This document shows positions 54,301-64,000 of a DNA stretch of 64,000 bases, piece by piece. The translations under genes and the position numbers were made by a program. The notes beneath the pieces were generated by a model. The model had not been told where the DNA came from and did not search any database. It worked only from the letters and a program-made list of their open reading frames with translations. Numbering within the stretch: position 1 is the stretch's first letter; each line of letters opens with the position of its first letter. Location of the stretch: NCBI RefSeq assembly GCF_905171765.1, contig NC_053390.1, positions 137,470,820-137,534,819 on the forward strand. Direction: 5' to 3'. This stretch comes from Bufo bufo (lineage: Eukaryota; Chordata; Amphibia; Anura; Bufonidae).

Positions 54301-55305
54301 CGCAAAACGACAGCTGGGGCAATCTGCAAGGCCATCTCTATTTGTGGGCACTCTGACAGGAGACAAGGACAGCGCAGCTCTGATTTCCTGAAGTGTAACT
54401 GTAAGAATGAAGAGATCGGAGCTGCGCTGTGTGATTTTTTCCTGTCGGCAAGCAGGACGCACTGCGATTGGCCACTCAGATCTGAGTGACAAATCACAGC
54501 GATCATGAAACATGGATCGCTGTGCTTGGACCCCTGACGGGTGCCCGGACAGCTCTAAACTTATGGCTAAACTTATTATTGGTGCACAATAAAATCCCTC
54601 ATCTTTGCTTACAGACACGTTTGACAAAGTGACAAGTGTGTTTGTGCAGTTTTAAAGGGGTTGGCCACTTTCTGGTTACTCTTGCCAACGTTCTTGTAAG
54701 ATGTCTATACAGCACTTACTAATATAGCCTTTCTGGAAATTCTGTGCCATTTTCTATATTTCATCAGGTATGCCCCCTTGTCTGCCAAGCCTTTGATGTT
54801 GCCTTCAGAGAAGTCTTTTCAATAAAATGGCTGCTGATGGAGGGTCATGTGACCAGGCAAATCACTCAGTCTCCTCCATTCAATACACTGCACCTGCCAT
54901 ATGCACTTCACTGCTGGGAGTTTAGTTCAGTGTGTTTGATCAGAGGAGGCTGAGTGATGTGTCTGGTCACATGACCCTTCATCAGCGAACAGGACCTCTA
55001 TGTGGACAGCACAGAAGAAGGGGGTATGACTTAGGAAATATAGCAAACATCACAGAATATCAACGAAGGTTGTATTATATATTCGTAAATGCCATACTGT
55101 CATTTTAGCTATATATAGGTCACAAGTAGTCAAAAAAGGTTTTAAATGCAAAAAGGCACGTACCGTATATAACCAAAAGAAGACTGCATTGCCTTGTGCA
55201 GTAAGTGAAGTTGAGTAAATCTTTCAAATATCACACAGTCAGAGGTTCTGAGAATCAGGCAGTGCGGAAAAATTACCATACATTTTGTGTTCAGGACAAA
55301 GTCCT
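54301..55305. repeat. Small foldbacks and a T2-like end
   Basis: A short foldback (about 54355-54447) pairs GACAGGAGACAAGGACAGC with its near-complement. TTAA followed by AGGGGTTGGCCACTTTCTGG at 54651 is a T2-type end without a visible partner. Inside it, GGGTCATGTGACCAGG at 54842 is inverted near 54975. Confidence 0.5.
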
Positions 55306-55309
55306 TAAG

Positions 55310-55480
55310 GGGTTGTGCAGTGCTACCATATTCATGATCTATCCTTAAGATAGGTCATCAACATCAGATCAGCGAGGATCAGCTGTTTGAAGGGGTAGCA
55401 TTGCTTGTGCGAGCACCGGTTCTGCTTCAAATTTACCTGGTAAATTTGACTTCACACCGATATACTGGGTACAGGAGCAC
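55310..55480. repeat. Interspersed repeat R1
   Basis: Contains GATAGGTCATCAACATCAG and GATCAGCTGTTTGAAGGGG, matching the copies at 44135 and 32310. Confidence 0.65.
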
Positions 55481-56025
55481 ATTGTGTCACATGATTGGAC
55501 TATCCCTTCAGATTGGCTATTCAGTTTCATGAACCTCCCAGTCCGATTCAGCTAGAATACCAAATAAAGCACAAGTGCATTAACTATAATGATACTATAC
55601 TGTGAAAATATGATCTTTTCATTTTTGTAAATCATTTCAAAATCCTGACATGATACACACTAAGTATGTTTCATGTGTACATTATGTGTATGTCATTTAT
55701 TTTGAGCATTTAACATTCTACAAGTCTTCCTATGACATAACAGGCAGACTCCAATTATGTTTTCTTAAAAAAATGTAATATTGTGTGACAATAATTTATT
55801 TTCTTAATAGGTTTTCAGCTATTGCTTAGATCAAATGAAGTGCAGTTTAATTTGCATTCTTTGCTATTGTCTTTCCATTACGGTTTAAATAAAAAAAATT
55901 TTTTTTTCCTTTTTCATTTAGCCCTTTATTATTAATTTAATAAAATGATAAGACCGCGTTATTTCTGTTAATACTCAGCTTATTAAATTACATATTTTTA
56001 ATGTAACATACTTAAGGATGCTACA
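55481..56025. other. AT-rich spacer
   Basis: No gene or repeat boundary seen. TTTATTATTAATTTAATAAAATG and similar AT-rich blocks occur. Confidence 0.4.
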
Positions 56026-56739
56026 ATTCCTTGGGCTCATTAGTTGAATATATGCTTTTTCTCCAGCATGAGAATTTATTTACAATTTAATGTTAGCCCT
56101 GGATGCCAATTGCTCTGCCAATGAACGTATTTTATTTGTCATTTTAAAATTTACAGTGATTTTTTTTCTCCAGTCGAAACTGGGAAAACCACATGTATGT
56201 ACAAGAAAACACCTCAAATTTCACAACCACCGCACATATATTGTATTAAACCTGTATTACTTTTTGTGATAGTTGTGGACAGAAGTGTAATTCATGAATA
56301 CCGGTACATTTTATTCCTGTCTTTCTAACCGTCTGTGACATGAGCAAAGTGCACAGCCAAAAAAATAATTAGTCTTATTTTGAAGTTTAACCCCTTCCTG
56401 ATGCAGAGATTATGTATTTTTTTTTAGTTTTCACTCTCTGCCTTCCCAGAGCCATAACTTTTTTTATTTTTCCATTCACATTCCTTGGGATCATTAGTTG
56501 AAAATGTGCTTTTTCTCCAGCATGAGAATTTATTTACAATTAAATTTTAGCCCGGGACGCCAAATGCTTTGCCTATTAGCGTATTTCGTTTACATTTGTT
56601 ATTTTAGAATTTAAATATATTTTTTTTCTCCAGTCGTAACAGGGAAAACCGCATACAGTATGTACAAGAAAACACCTAAAATTTCACACCAACCTTACAT
56701 ATACTGTATAAAACTGTGTTACTTTTTGTGATAGTTGTG
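56026..56739. repeat. Diverged direct duplication of a ~250-bp AT-rich block
   Basis: 56026-56277 and 56480-56739 share, in the same order, ATTCCTTGGG, CTTTTTCTCCAGCATGAGAA, TTTTTTTCTCCAGTCG, ATGTACAAGAAAACACCT and ACTTTTTGTGATAGTTGTG. The copies differ by point changes and small indels. No coding frame is maintained. Confidence 0.88.
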
Positions 56740-56754
56740 CAGTAAAGACACTGC

Positions 56755-56940
56755 TATTAATCAGGATAGGTCGGTAACAGTTTTGCTTCCAGCTCCATTC
56801 AAAGTGCTATTTCCAGTGCTAGAAGCTGCAGGGAACAGCTGATCCTTGGGGTGGGGCGGTGTCACACCCTTACTGATCATTTATTAATGACCTATGCTGA
56901 GGATAGGTCATCAATATTGGGAGCCTGAAGAACACCTTCA
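56755..56940. repeat. Interspersed repeat R1
   Basis: GACCTATGCTGAGGATAGG and GGAACAGCTGATCCTTGG identify an R1 copy. Confidence 0.6.
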
Positions 56941-57779
56941 AATGAGTTATCTCAAGATAGATATAGACAGAAAATAGCAAGGATGTATCACCTATGTACA
57001 TTTGGCTGGACTCCAACAAGTCTGTGGCACCCACCATCACTAGCACTCAAAGAAAGCACCATGCCAGTTAACATGTTGTTGACCATTGGGCCAGCCATGG
57101 TCTAACCATGCAGTCTCCAGAGAAAGCACTTTGTTTTTGTGTTTGTTGAAGATAATAGGTTATATGGCCAATAACAAAAAAAAACAACAATATCTTGACT
57201 GAGACACGTTTTTTATAGTATAGTTGCACACATTTGAATTAATACTGTTCAGGCTGTATATTTTACGGTACATTTTTTTTTTTTAAATCTCATATTTTAC
57301 ACATTCTCATGCCATATGTCTCAGACTCTATGATGTCTATTAAAACCAATTAGTAACTAGCTGTTTTCTCATTCATTCATGATGCTACTGAACCATACAG
57401 TAAGGGTACGGTTTCTGCAGGCAGTTTTGGAAGCGAAAACCAGGAATGGATCATAAAAGACGAAAGAGTATACAAAAAGCTGACCATGTGGTCAGACCTT
57501 AAGTGAAACAAAAAGTTTGTGTTTTTCCTTAACCTGTCAAAATGTGAAAATGATGCGGGTCTAGCTTGTGCTATTCCTTAGTTGTGCTATTCCTGTTAGG
57601 GTGTGTTCCTGTTGAACACTTTTTCTCCATATAATACCCTCTGGGTTTAGAAACTAGGGGAGTAGAGTCATATTTCTGACTCATTGCTATACCTTCTCCT
57701 CTTTTTTATTTTTTTACTTCTTCTTTCCTCTTCCTTTTCATTCTCCTCTCCACCTTTTTTTAGGTTACTGGTGAGTATC
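56941..57779. other. Spacer, nothing recognised
   Basis: AT-rich. No frame with a recognisable domain. Confidence 0.4.
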
Positions 57780-58655
57780 ATGTTTTTAAAGTTCTGCACT
57801 TTCAATACCAGGGGATTCAAATTACCATATCCCTACCATACATAACAAGTACTTTGACAGATGGTTTCATAGCACTAATCCAGGCTTGAAGTCTAGAGGT
57901 TAGCATTGCCCTGCTGCATTGGTCCCTCTTGACTTCAAGACTGATTTTTGGCAGTCCAAATGGACCCTATGGGACGTTCTGAAACTCTGTACTCATGACA
58001 GACTGTTCAAAATTGACAATCTGTACTTCTCTAATCTGACTTTGCAGAAGGATTCCTGAAATTGGGGGGGGGGGGGGGATCACAACTTGGTTTTGGACAG
58101 ATCAATGGACACCTCTTTGGGCAGGTTTCCTGTAGCTGCCTCTCAATTACTCTCCCTTAAAGCTAGGCTTTTCCAAATGAGATTTGTAGATGTCTGGCGG
58201 GTGCTCCACCCAGAAGTTAAAGATTACTCTTACTATTGTTTGGTTCATGAGATGTATAACAGAATTGGTTTCTTTATGATCAGTTATCACTTGTCAGTAT
58301 ACCTCACAAATGGGGAGTGTGGTGTGGTTGGATCATGCTTCTGTGTTCCTTTCCCTCTCCCTACCTGACAGTGTCCCTAGGTAGTGATATTGGTCACTGA
58401 ACTTAGTCTGTGCCAGGCAGTGGAACAGACCATTTCAAACTTCCTTTTGTTTCATTCAGCTGAGTGGGAATCATTTAAAGGTGTACTATGGGGGACTCTC
58501 ATACAGCAGGGCACTAGACTCAAACTTCTCATGCAAATCCAAGAATTAGAGACTTTGCATAAACGACAACAAACCTCCACCACTTTAGCATCCCTCTTCA
58601 AGGCCAGGACAGACGTGAGATGCCTTCTAGATCAGAAGGTTGAGTGCCATCCAGA

Positions 58656-58694
<39 letters not shown>

Positions 58695-59080
58695 TTTTAT
58701 ATATATAAGCTTCTTTTATGAATATTCCAAGAAACCGGGGAAGACCCTTGCTTGCTTTATACACCCACACATTTCCAACACCTACATCCCATCTATAGCC
58801 ACTATGTGTCACAAACCAGAGAAAGTAGCAAGCAAGTTTAAGGATTACTACCAATCCCTCTATAATTTACAGGAACAATTATTGAATATTTCCTCAGTAG
58901 ACTTCTTCCAACAAGGAAGATTATATTCAACAGATGGCACTGCCTACAATCTCAGAGGAAGACTCAGTTTACAGAACAAAAGATTTTTGTGATCAAAAAT
59001 ACCTCTCTCAAGAGGAAAAGTCCTGGCCTAGATTGATTCACTTTCCAGTTCTATAAATAGTTTCTTACTTCACCTTTAGT
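57780..59080 (+). pseudogene. L1-like LINE ORF2 fragment: endonuclease to start of RT
   Basis: 57780 begins with an endonuclease-like N-terminus (LKFCTFNTRGFKLP). After an internal deletion, GGDHNLVLDRSMDTS (normally GDFNLVLD) and FVDVWRVLHPEVKDYSYYC and NRIGFFMIS (normally RIDYFLVS) follow: the classical APE-type endonuclease blocks, with the catalytic Asp of the last motif changed to Gly. Next are WESFKGVLWGTLIQQGTRLK (linker helix), a TA repeat near 58668, and KVASKFKDYYQSLYNLQ. It ends near 59080 with SLKRKSPGLD, the first reverse transcriptase block. There are several stops and frameshifts. The reverse transcriptase core is missing. Confidence 0.8.
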
Positions 59081-59164
59081 TAGTCTCCAGTTGATGTTCT
59101 TTCATGCCTACCCTATATGAGTGGGGATTATATAGTTGTTTTTTGTTTTGTTTTTCTCTTGTTT

Positions 59165-60057
59165 TCCCCCTCTATTGTAATATCATTGGTGGCCAGTGTG
59201 CGGCCTCCCCTCCCCCGCCCCCCCCCCTCCGTCGGCCCCCCTCCCCCCTCTATTGTAATATCATTGGTGGCCAGTGTGCGGCCTCCCCTCCCCCGCCCCC
59301 CCCTCCGTCGCCCCCCCTCTATTGTAATATCATTGGTGGCCAGTGTGCGGCCTCCCCTCCCCCCTCTATTGTAATTTCATTGGTGGCCAGTGGGCGGCCT
59401 CCCCTCTTCCTCCCCCCGCCCGATCATTGGTGGGAGCTGGGGCTCCGATCGGTAACAATGGCAACCAGGACGCTACTGCAGGCCTGGTTGCCATGGTTAC
59501 TTAGCAATATTACAGTATTAGAAGCATCACTTCATACTTACCTGCTGGCTTCTGCGATGTGTGTCCGGCTGGGAGCTCCTCCTACTGGTAAGTGACAGAT
59601 CAATGCGCCGCACAGACCTGTCACTTACCAGTAGGAGGAGCTCCCGGCCGGACACACATCACAGCAGCCAGCAGGTAAGTATGATGCTTCTAATATTGTA
59701 ATATTGCTAAGTAACCATGGCAACCAGGCCTGCAGTAGCGGCCTGGTTGCCATGGTTACCGATCGGAGCCCCAGAGCGATTAGATTGGGACTCCGATCGG
59801 AATCTCCGCTGCCACCAATGATCGGGCGGGGGGGGGGAGAGGGGAGGCCGCACACTGGCCACCAATGAAATTACAATAGAGGGGGGGAGGGGGGCCGACG
59901 GAGGGGGGGTGGGGGAGGGGAGGGCGCACACTGGCCACCAATGATATTAATACAATAGAGGGGGGGCCGGGGGGGGGAGGCCGCACACTGGCCACCAATG
60001 ATATTACAATAGGGGGGGGGCGGGGGGGGGGGGCGCACACTGGCCACCAATGATATT
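59165..60057. repeat. G/C-rich foldback element with minisatellite arms
   Basis: The plus-strand units TATTGTAATATCATTGGTGG plus CCAGTGTGCGGCCTCCCC recur about four times at 59170-59420 and appear inverted about four times at 59815-60057. Between them, arms 59420-59603 and 59618-59815 are inverted copies (CTCCGATCGGTAACAATGGC and complement) with the centre near 59610. Runs of G and C of 7-12 bases separate the units. Frames in this region are by-products of the repeat. Confidence 0.88.
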
Positions 60058-60079
60058 CAAACTGGGGAGGGGGGGGGGT

Positions 60080-60228
60080 CTGCCCCCTGCTGCCTGGCAG
60101 CCCCTGATCTCTTATAGGGGGCTATGATATGCACAATTAACCCCTTCAGGTGCAGCACCTAAGGGGTTAATTGTGCGGATCACAGCCCCCTGTAAGAGAT
60201 CGGGTGCTGCCAGGCAGCAGGGGGCAGT
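60080..60228. repeat. Palindrome, 149 bp
   Basis: TGCCCCCTGCTGCCTGGCAG is inverted as CTGCCAGGCAGCAGGGGGCA; the centre is near 60155 around AACCCCTTCAGGTGCAGCAC. Confidence 0.85.
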
Positions 60229-60391
60229 CATATACACAGTTCTCAGTATAGTCTAACTAGAAGCGTCCCCATCACTATGGGAACGCCTCTGTGTTAGAAT
60301 ATACTGTCGAATTTGAGTTTTCACGAAGTGAAAACTCATCTCTGAAAAAGCTTTTATGCAGACGGATCTCCGGATCCGTCTGTATAAAAAG

Positions 60392-60648
60392 TAACCTACG
60401 GCCACGGATCACGGACGCGGATGCCAATCTTGTGTGCATCCGTGTTCTTTCACGGACCCATTGACTTGAATGGGAACCGTTGTCAGTCAAAAAAATAGGA
60501 CAGGTCCTATTTTTTTGACGGACAGGAAACACGGATCACGGATGCGGCTGCAAAACGGTGCATTTTCCGAAAGTCAATGGGTCCGCGAAAAAAAACTGAA
60601 AACGGCACAACGGCCACGGATGCACACAACGGTCGTGTGCACGAGGCC
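60392..60648. mobile_element. Harbinger-type MITE, left end damaged
   Basis: The right end GGTCGTGTGCACGAGGCC is followed by TAA; the left end is TAA then CCTACGGCC, with part of the terminal repeat lost. The interior GGATCACGG/CCGTGTTT blocks are like those of the other copies. It appears nested in hAT-type debris: GAAGCTCGCTTCGCTCAACACTA ends at 60796. Confidence 0.55.
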
Positions 60649-60651
60649 TAA

Positions 60652-61614
60652 CTTCGTGAATAACTTACTTCGGCTCATCGAAGCCCATCATACATTCTAA
60701 TACTGTACTGAAACAAATCTTCATACAGTATTATTCCGAAGTTTGGAATGAAGCGACTTCAGATGAAGCATCCGAAGCTCGCTTCGCTCAACACTACTTG
60801 CACTCAGTAAGAAGATCAGTAAGAAACTCTCAGAAAAAACCCCAGTTAAAAGTGAACAAAAATTTACTAGGTCTCTGTGTGTGGTCTACAACATTTAGAC
60901 ATATTTATTAATCCTAAAGCCTCAAAGTGGCTCAAATTTTGGTGCAACTCTAAATTTGCTCATACCAGGCTTTCTGGCTTTCTTTTTATTTTTCTGATGC
61001 TAGAGTTACCGTATATTACATTTTTTTTATTGAATTACTATTTTTGATAGTTTCAGAAACAGTTTTACATATGTCAATCCTACCTATTTAGGGTACTTTG
61101 GCATGAGATACACTGCAGATTTGTTGTTGAGAATTTTCATGTGGTAATTCCATAGCATATTATCGTACCAGCAAAGAGGATGAGATTTTAGCAAATCTCA
61201 TTCACACACACCTCTGAAATAATCCCACTGTTCAAATGTACCCATGGGGTGTATTTCAAAACTATGGCATACGAATTTATGCTGTGGATCTCTACTGCAA
61301 ATTTCACCTTTTCACAAAGTGAAATACCATGAAATCCATAGCAAATCCACATGAAAATCTGCAGCAATTTATGCAGATTTTTCTATATATTTGTAGCAGA
61401 TTTTGGTTCGATTCAGTGGCAAAATCTGCATAGTATTTATTTCTGACACAATTTACATCTCATGTAGACGTACCCTTCGACTGTGTTAGTAGCCAGGCCA
61501 AGACAGAATATTTTTTTTTATACTGGAGCAGAGCAATCCAACTTATAGCTCTTAGGCATGCAGTGTTAGTCCTTTTCATTAATTTGGCACATCCATAGAC
61601 TGCCTATGAACAAT
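60652..61614. other. Spacer with one hAT-type end
   Basis: The terminus CGCTTCGCTCAACACTA at 60780-60796 looks like a right hAT end (complement TAGTGTTGAGCGAAGCG). The rest is AT-rich with no recognised feature. Confidence 0.4.
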
Positions 61615-61617
61615 TTA

Positions 61618-62091
61618 GGCTACTTTCACACCAGCATTTTTGCTGGATCCGTCATGGATCAGCAAAAATGCTTCCGTCATTATAATACAACTGTCTGCAT
61701 CTGTTTTGAACTGATCTGGTTGTATTATCTCTAAAATATCAAGAAGGATACGTCTCTAAAACCATTGTAAGTCAAAGGGGGATGGATCCATTTTGTTTTG
61801 TGTCCGAGAAAATAGATCCGTCTCCATTGACTTACGTTGTGTGTCATGACATGTCTTGCTCCGTACCACATCGCGGACACAAAAAACGCGATGGGGACTC
61901 AGTCAAACAGAACGATATGCATTCTGGTGCATTCCGTTTTGTTCAGTTCAGTTTTGTCCCCATTGACAATGAATGGGAACAAAACTGAAGCATTTTCCCT
62001 TTCCTTCCCCCCCCCCCCCCCCCCCCCACTATTGAGATCCTATGACGGATCTCAATAGCGGAAAGAGTAAAGCGCAGATGTGAAAGTAGCC
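61618..62091. mobile_element. Harbinger-type MITE, 474 bp
   Basis: Ends GGCTACTTTCACACC and GATGTGAAAGTAGCC with TTA on both sides (61615-61617 and 62092-62094). It contains a C run at about 62010-62027. Confidence 0.85.
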
Positions 62092-62186
62092 TTAGACAGG
62101 ATTAGTAAATCTGCAAAATTTTTAGCAAAATTATAACATCCTGACGTCAGAACCAATATTATAGAGATAAGTGGTGGTATACATTA

Positions 62187-62744
62187 TGTGGCAATATGAA
62201 CATTGAGGTGTTGCTTCCCCAGGTTCCAGTCCGGGACTTAGGGCATGCTCATGTCCAGGGATCCTATTTAATCCTGCTACTGGATCTTGGGTGTGTCTCA
62301 CTCTGGAGAGTGTGCAGACAGAGGCCTGGTGAGGCTCTGTCAGTGTGGTCTCAGCTAGGCAAGGCTGAGGGGCCACGAGGCTATGCAATAGCCTGGACTT
62401 TGGGGGACTCAGCGACACCCGGGAACAAACATTGAAAGGTCAGGGTCAGGAGGACTGCTAGACCACAAACCCCTCCAAAGGTACTGCATTTGTTACAGCC
62501 TGAGGGCTGGTGGACTGTATGTCTGGGGTAAGCCGCACCTGGTTCCATGTGGGAATGCTATCGTATGGCTGAGTTAGGGATACAATGTTTATTATGTTTA
62601 GGTAGAGCCCAGATGGGCAGGCTTTTGTTTTATGCCATGTTGTGTATGAAGAGTGTAAAATAAATTGCACTGTTTGGACCTGAAACCCAGTGGTTATGAA
62701 GATCATTGTGAGAATGACCCCCGAATAAGAGGCGATCCCTTACA
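62187..62744 (+). mobile_element. Solo LTR with 4-bp target duplication
   Basis: Begins TGTGGCAATATG and ends GATCCCTTACA (TG...CA). ATTA flanks both sides (62183-62186 and 62745-62748). CCTATTTAATCC near 62268 could be a TATA-like box and AAAATAAATTGC near 62657 the polyadenylation signal. The length, 558 bp, is close to the gypsy LTR of this window (552 bp), but the sequences are not obviously alike. No internal coding region remains. Confidence 0.62.
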
Positions 62745-62748
62745 ATTA

Positions 62749-63149
62749 CTTTTGCAGAAGTCGCTTCTCCTGACTCAAGAAATTATTGATTTGTAATATA
62801 GCTTCTAGTTTTATGAGATTCTTCAACAGATGTAGTGTGTCCCAGCTGCTGCACAGCAATCTAATATACTCTATGCTTCTGCTGCTGCAGAACCTCATAA
62901 TACACACCAACTACTACAGACATTTTACTGAAAACTAGTAGTGAAAGTGTTTCATATCAATCAATCAAGGGGAGACAGAAAATGCCACCTTTCTCCTCCA
63001 AAAAGAGGTTGTCCAGCAGCTGAGTCATTTTTTGATATAATGTAACCCATGTCATAGATGATAATGAATATTGGACGTAACCTTGGAGTTCATTGCTTTT
63101 GCACTTGTTTATCTATAATCACAGATCTCCTTGGTGAGTTCTAGTATTC
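62749..63149. other. Spacer, nothing recognised
   Basis: No frame or repeat could be supported. Confidence 0.4.
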
Positions 63150-63152
63150 TTA

Positions 63153-63720
63153 GGCCCCGTTCACACGCTCTATTTTGTGCGTTTTTCACGCAGCGCAGGC
63201 CCCATAGACGTGAATGGGGCTGCGTGAAAATCGCAAGCAAGTGCGGATGCGGTGAGATTTTCACGCACGGTTGCTAGGAGACGATCGGGATGGGGACCCG
63301 ATTATTATTATTTTCCCTTATAACATGGTTATAAGGGAAAATAATAGCATTCTTAATACAGAATGCATAGTACAATAGGGCTGGAGGGGTTAAAAAAATA
63401 TTTTAACTCACCTTAATCCACTTGTTCGCGCAGCCGGCATCTCTTCTGTCTTTATCTGTGAGGAAAAGGACCTGTGGTGACATCACTACGCTCATCACAT
63501 GGTGCATCACATGATCCATCATGTCACTGCGCTCATCACATGATCCATCTTCTGGGAAGAAGTCCGGGTTCGGGTCTGGGTACCAAACATGCCGATTTTT
63601 CTCACGCGCGTGCAAAACACATTAAAAGGTTTTGCACTCGCGTAGAAAAATCGTACATTTTCCAGCGACGCACCCGCATCTTATCCGGGCCAAAAACATG
63701 ACGCCCGTGTGAAAGAGGCC
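63153..63720. mobile_element. Harbinger-type MITE, 568 bp
   Basis: Ends GGCCCCGTTCACACGC and CCCGTGTGAAAGAGGCC with TTA on both sides (63150-63152 and 63721-63723). A GTGATGACATCACTACGC-like repeat lies near 63475-63545. Confidence 0.85.
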
Positions 63721-63723
63721 TTA

Positions 63724-64000
63724 GACTTTACATTAGAGAAAATCCCATGTAAGAAACACATTAGGGTGAGGGAATTTATTAGGACTGTCGTTTCTGATTC
63801 CAGTCTTAATAACTTTGCTGGCATACAATGCCCCAAAATAATTAATAGGTGCACGACTCTTAATACAATTGGTGCATTCCCAAGAAGTCCATGTGCCAGG
63901 ACTTATATCTATGTCAGCAAAGATCGAGCAACTTGGAAAAGTTGCCAAGGTGCAGCAAAAGTGGGAAAAATCGCACATTTTGTGACAAAACTGAACTTGC
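63724..64000. other. Spacer to the window end
   Basis: No feature recognised. Confidence 0.4.

Noticed and set aside
59104..60040. Proline-rich repeat ORFs
   Set aside because: Translation of C-rich minisatellite arms of a foldback element.

Overview
The window looks like nuclear DNA of a vertebrate, most likely an anuran amphibian. No bacterial or viral genome organisation is present. The evidence is the repertoire of elements: four Tc1-type DD34E/DD35E transposons, TTAA-flanked MITEs with AGG-type termini (T2/Kolobok style), many GGCC...TTCACAC MITEs flanked by TTA or TAA (PIF/Harbinger style), piggyBac elements, three large hAT elements, an integrase-first Ty3/gypsy element and an L1-like LINE. 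I found no host protein-coding gene, tRNA or rRNA. Almost every long reading frame belongs to a mobile element, and all but one are clearly broken.

Layout. 0-8 kb: an 80-bp tandem repeat, two dead Tc1 elements that landed in TATC microsatellites, and MITEs. 8-13.3 kb: a 717-bp palindromic TTAA element, about 3 kb of unassigned sequence, a Harbinger MITE and a hAT MITE with a perfect 8-bp target duplication. 13.8-17.2 kb: a minus-strand Ty3/gypsy element whose integrase remnant lies before reverse transcriptase; its 5' LTR is cut by a hAT element. 17.2-27.5 kb: this hAT element (hAT-1, plus strand), with a CCAAT/TATA promoter, a leader of about 7 kb built of 183-bp and 103-bp tandem arrays, and a decayed transposase. 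A Tc1 and a palindromic retroelement-like insert sit inside the leader. 27.5-32.5 kb: MITEs, including a 1.5-kb piggyBac MITE.

32.5-42.6 kb: hAT-2 (minus strand), carrying an LTR-like insert, a 933-bp tandem duplication and, in its leader, a complete 5.25-kb piggyBac element. The 617-codon piggyBac transposase frame retains all three catalytic aspartates; a frameshift separates it from its C-terminal cysteine-rich domain. 42.6-49.7 kb: MITEs, a hAT 3' terminus and a Tc1 that has a Harbinger MITE in its left arm. 49.7-54.3 kb: a truncated piggyBac joined to the truncated C-terminus of hAT-3 (both minus strand), whose promoter and repeat-containing leader lie to the right. 54.3-64 kb: a duplicated AT-rich block, an L1-like fragment, G/C-rich foldback DNA, Harbinger MITEs and a solo LTR.

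The nesting gives relative ages: gypsy, then hAT-1, then Tc1 and the palindromic insert; hAT-2, then piggyBac; Tc1-D, then its Harbinger MITE. The most notable signals are the shared promoter plus tandem-repeat leader of the three hAT elements, the integrase-first gypsy order, the palindromic inserts with a hammerhead-like core, and the nearly intact piggyBac. All boundaries and family names come from reading the sequence by eye and were not checked against a database.
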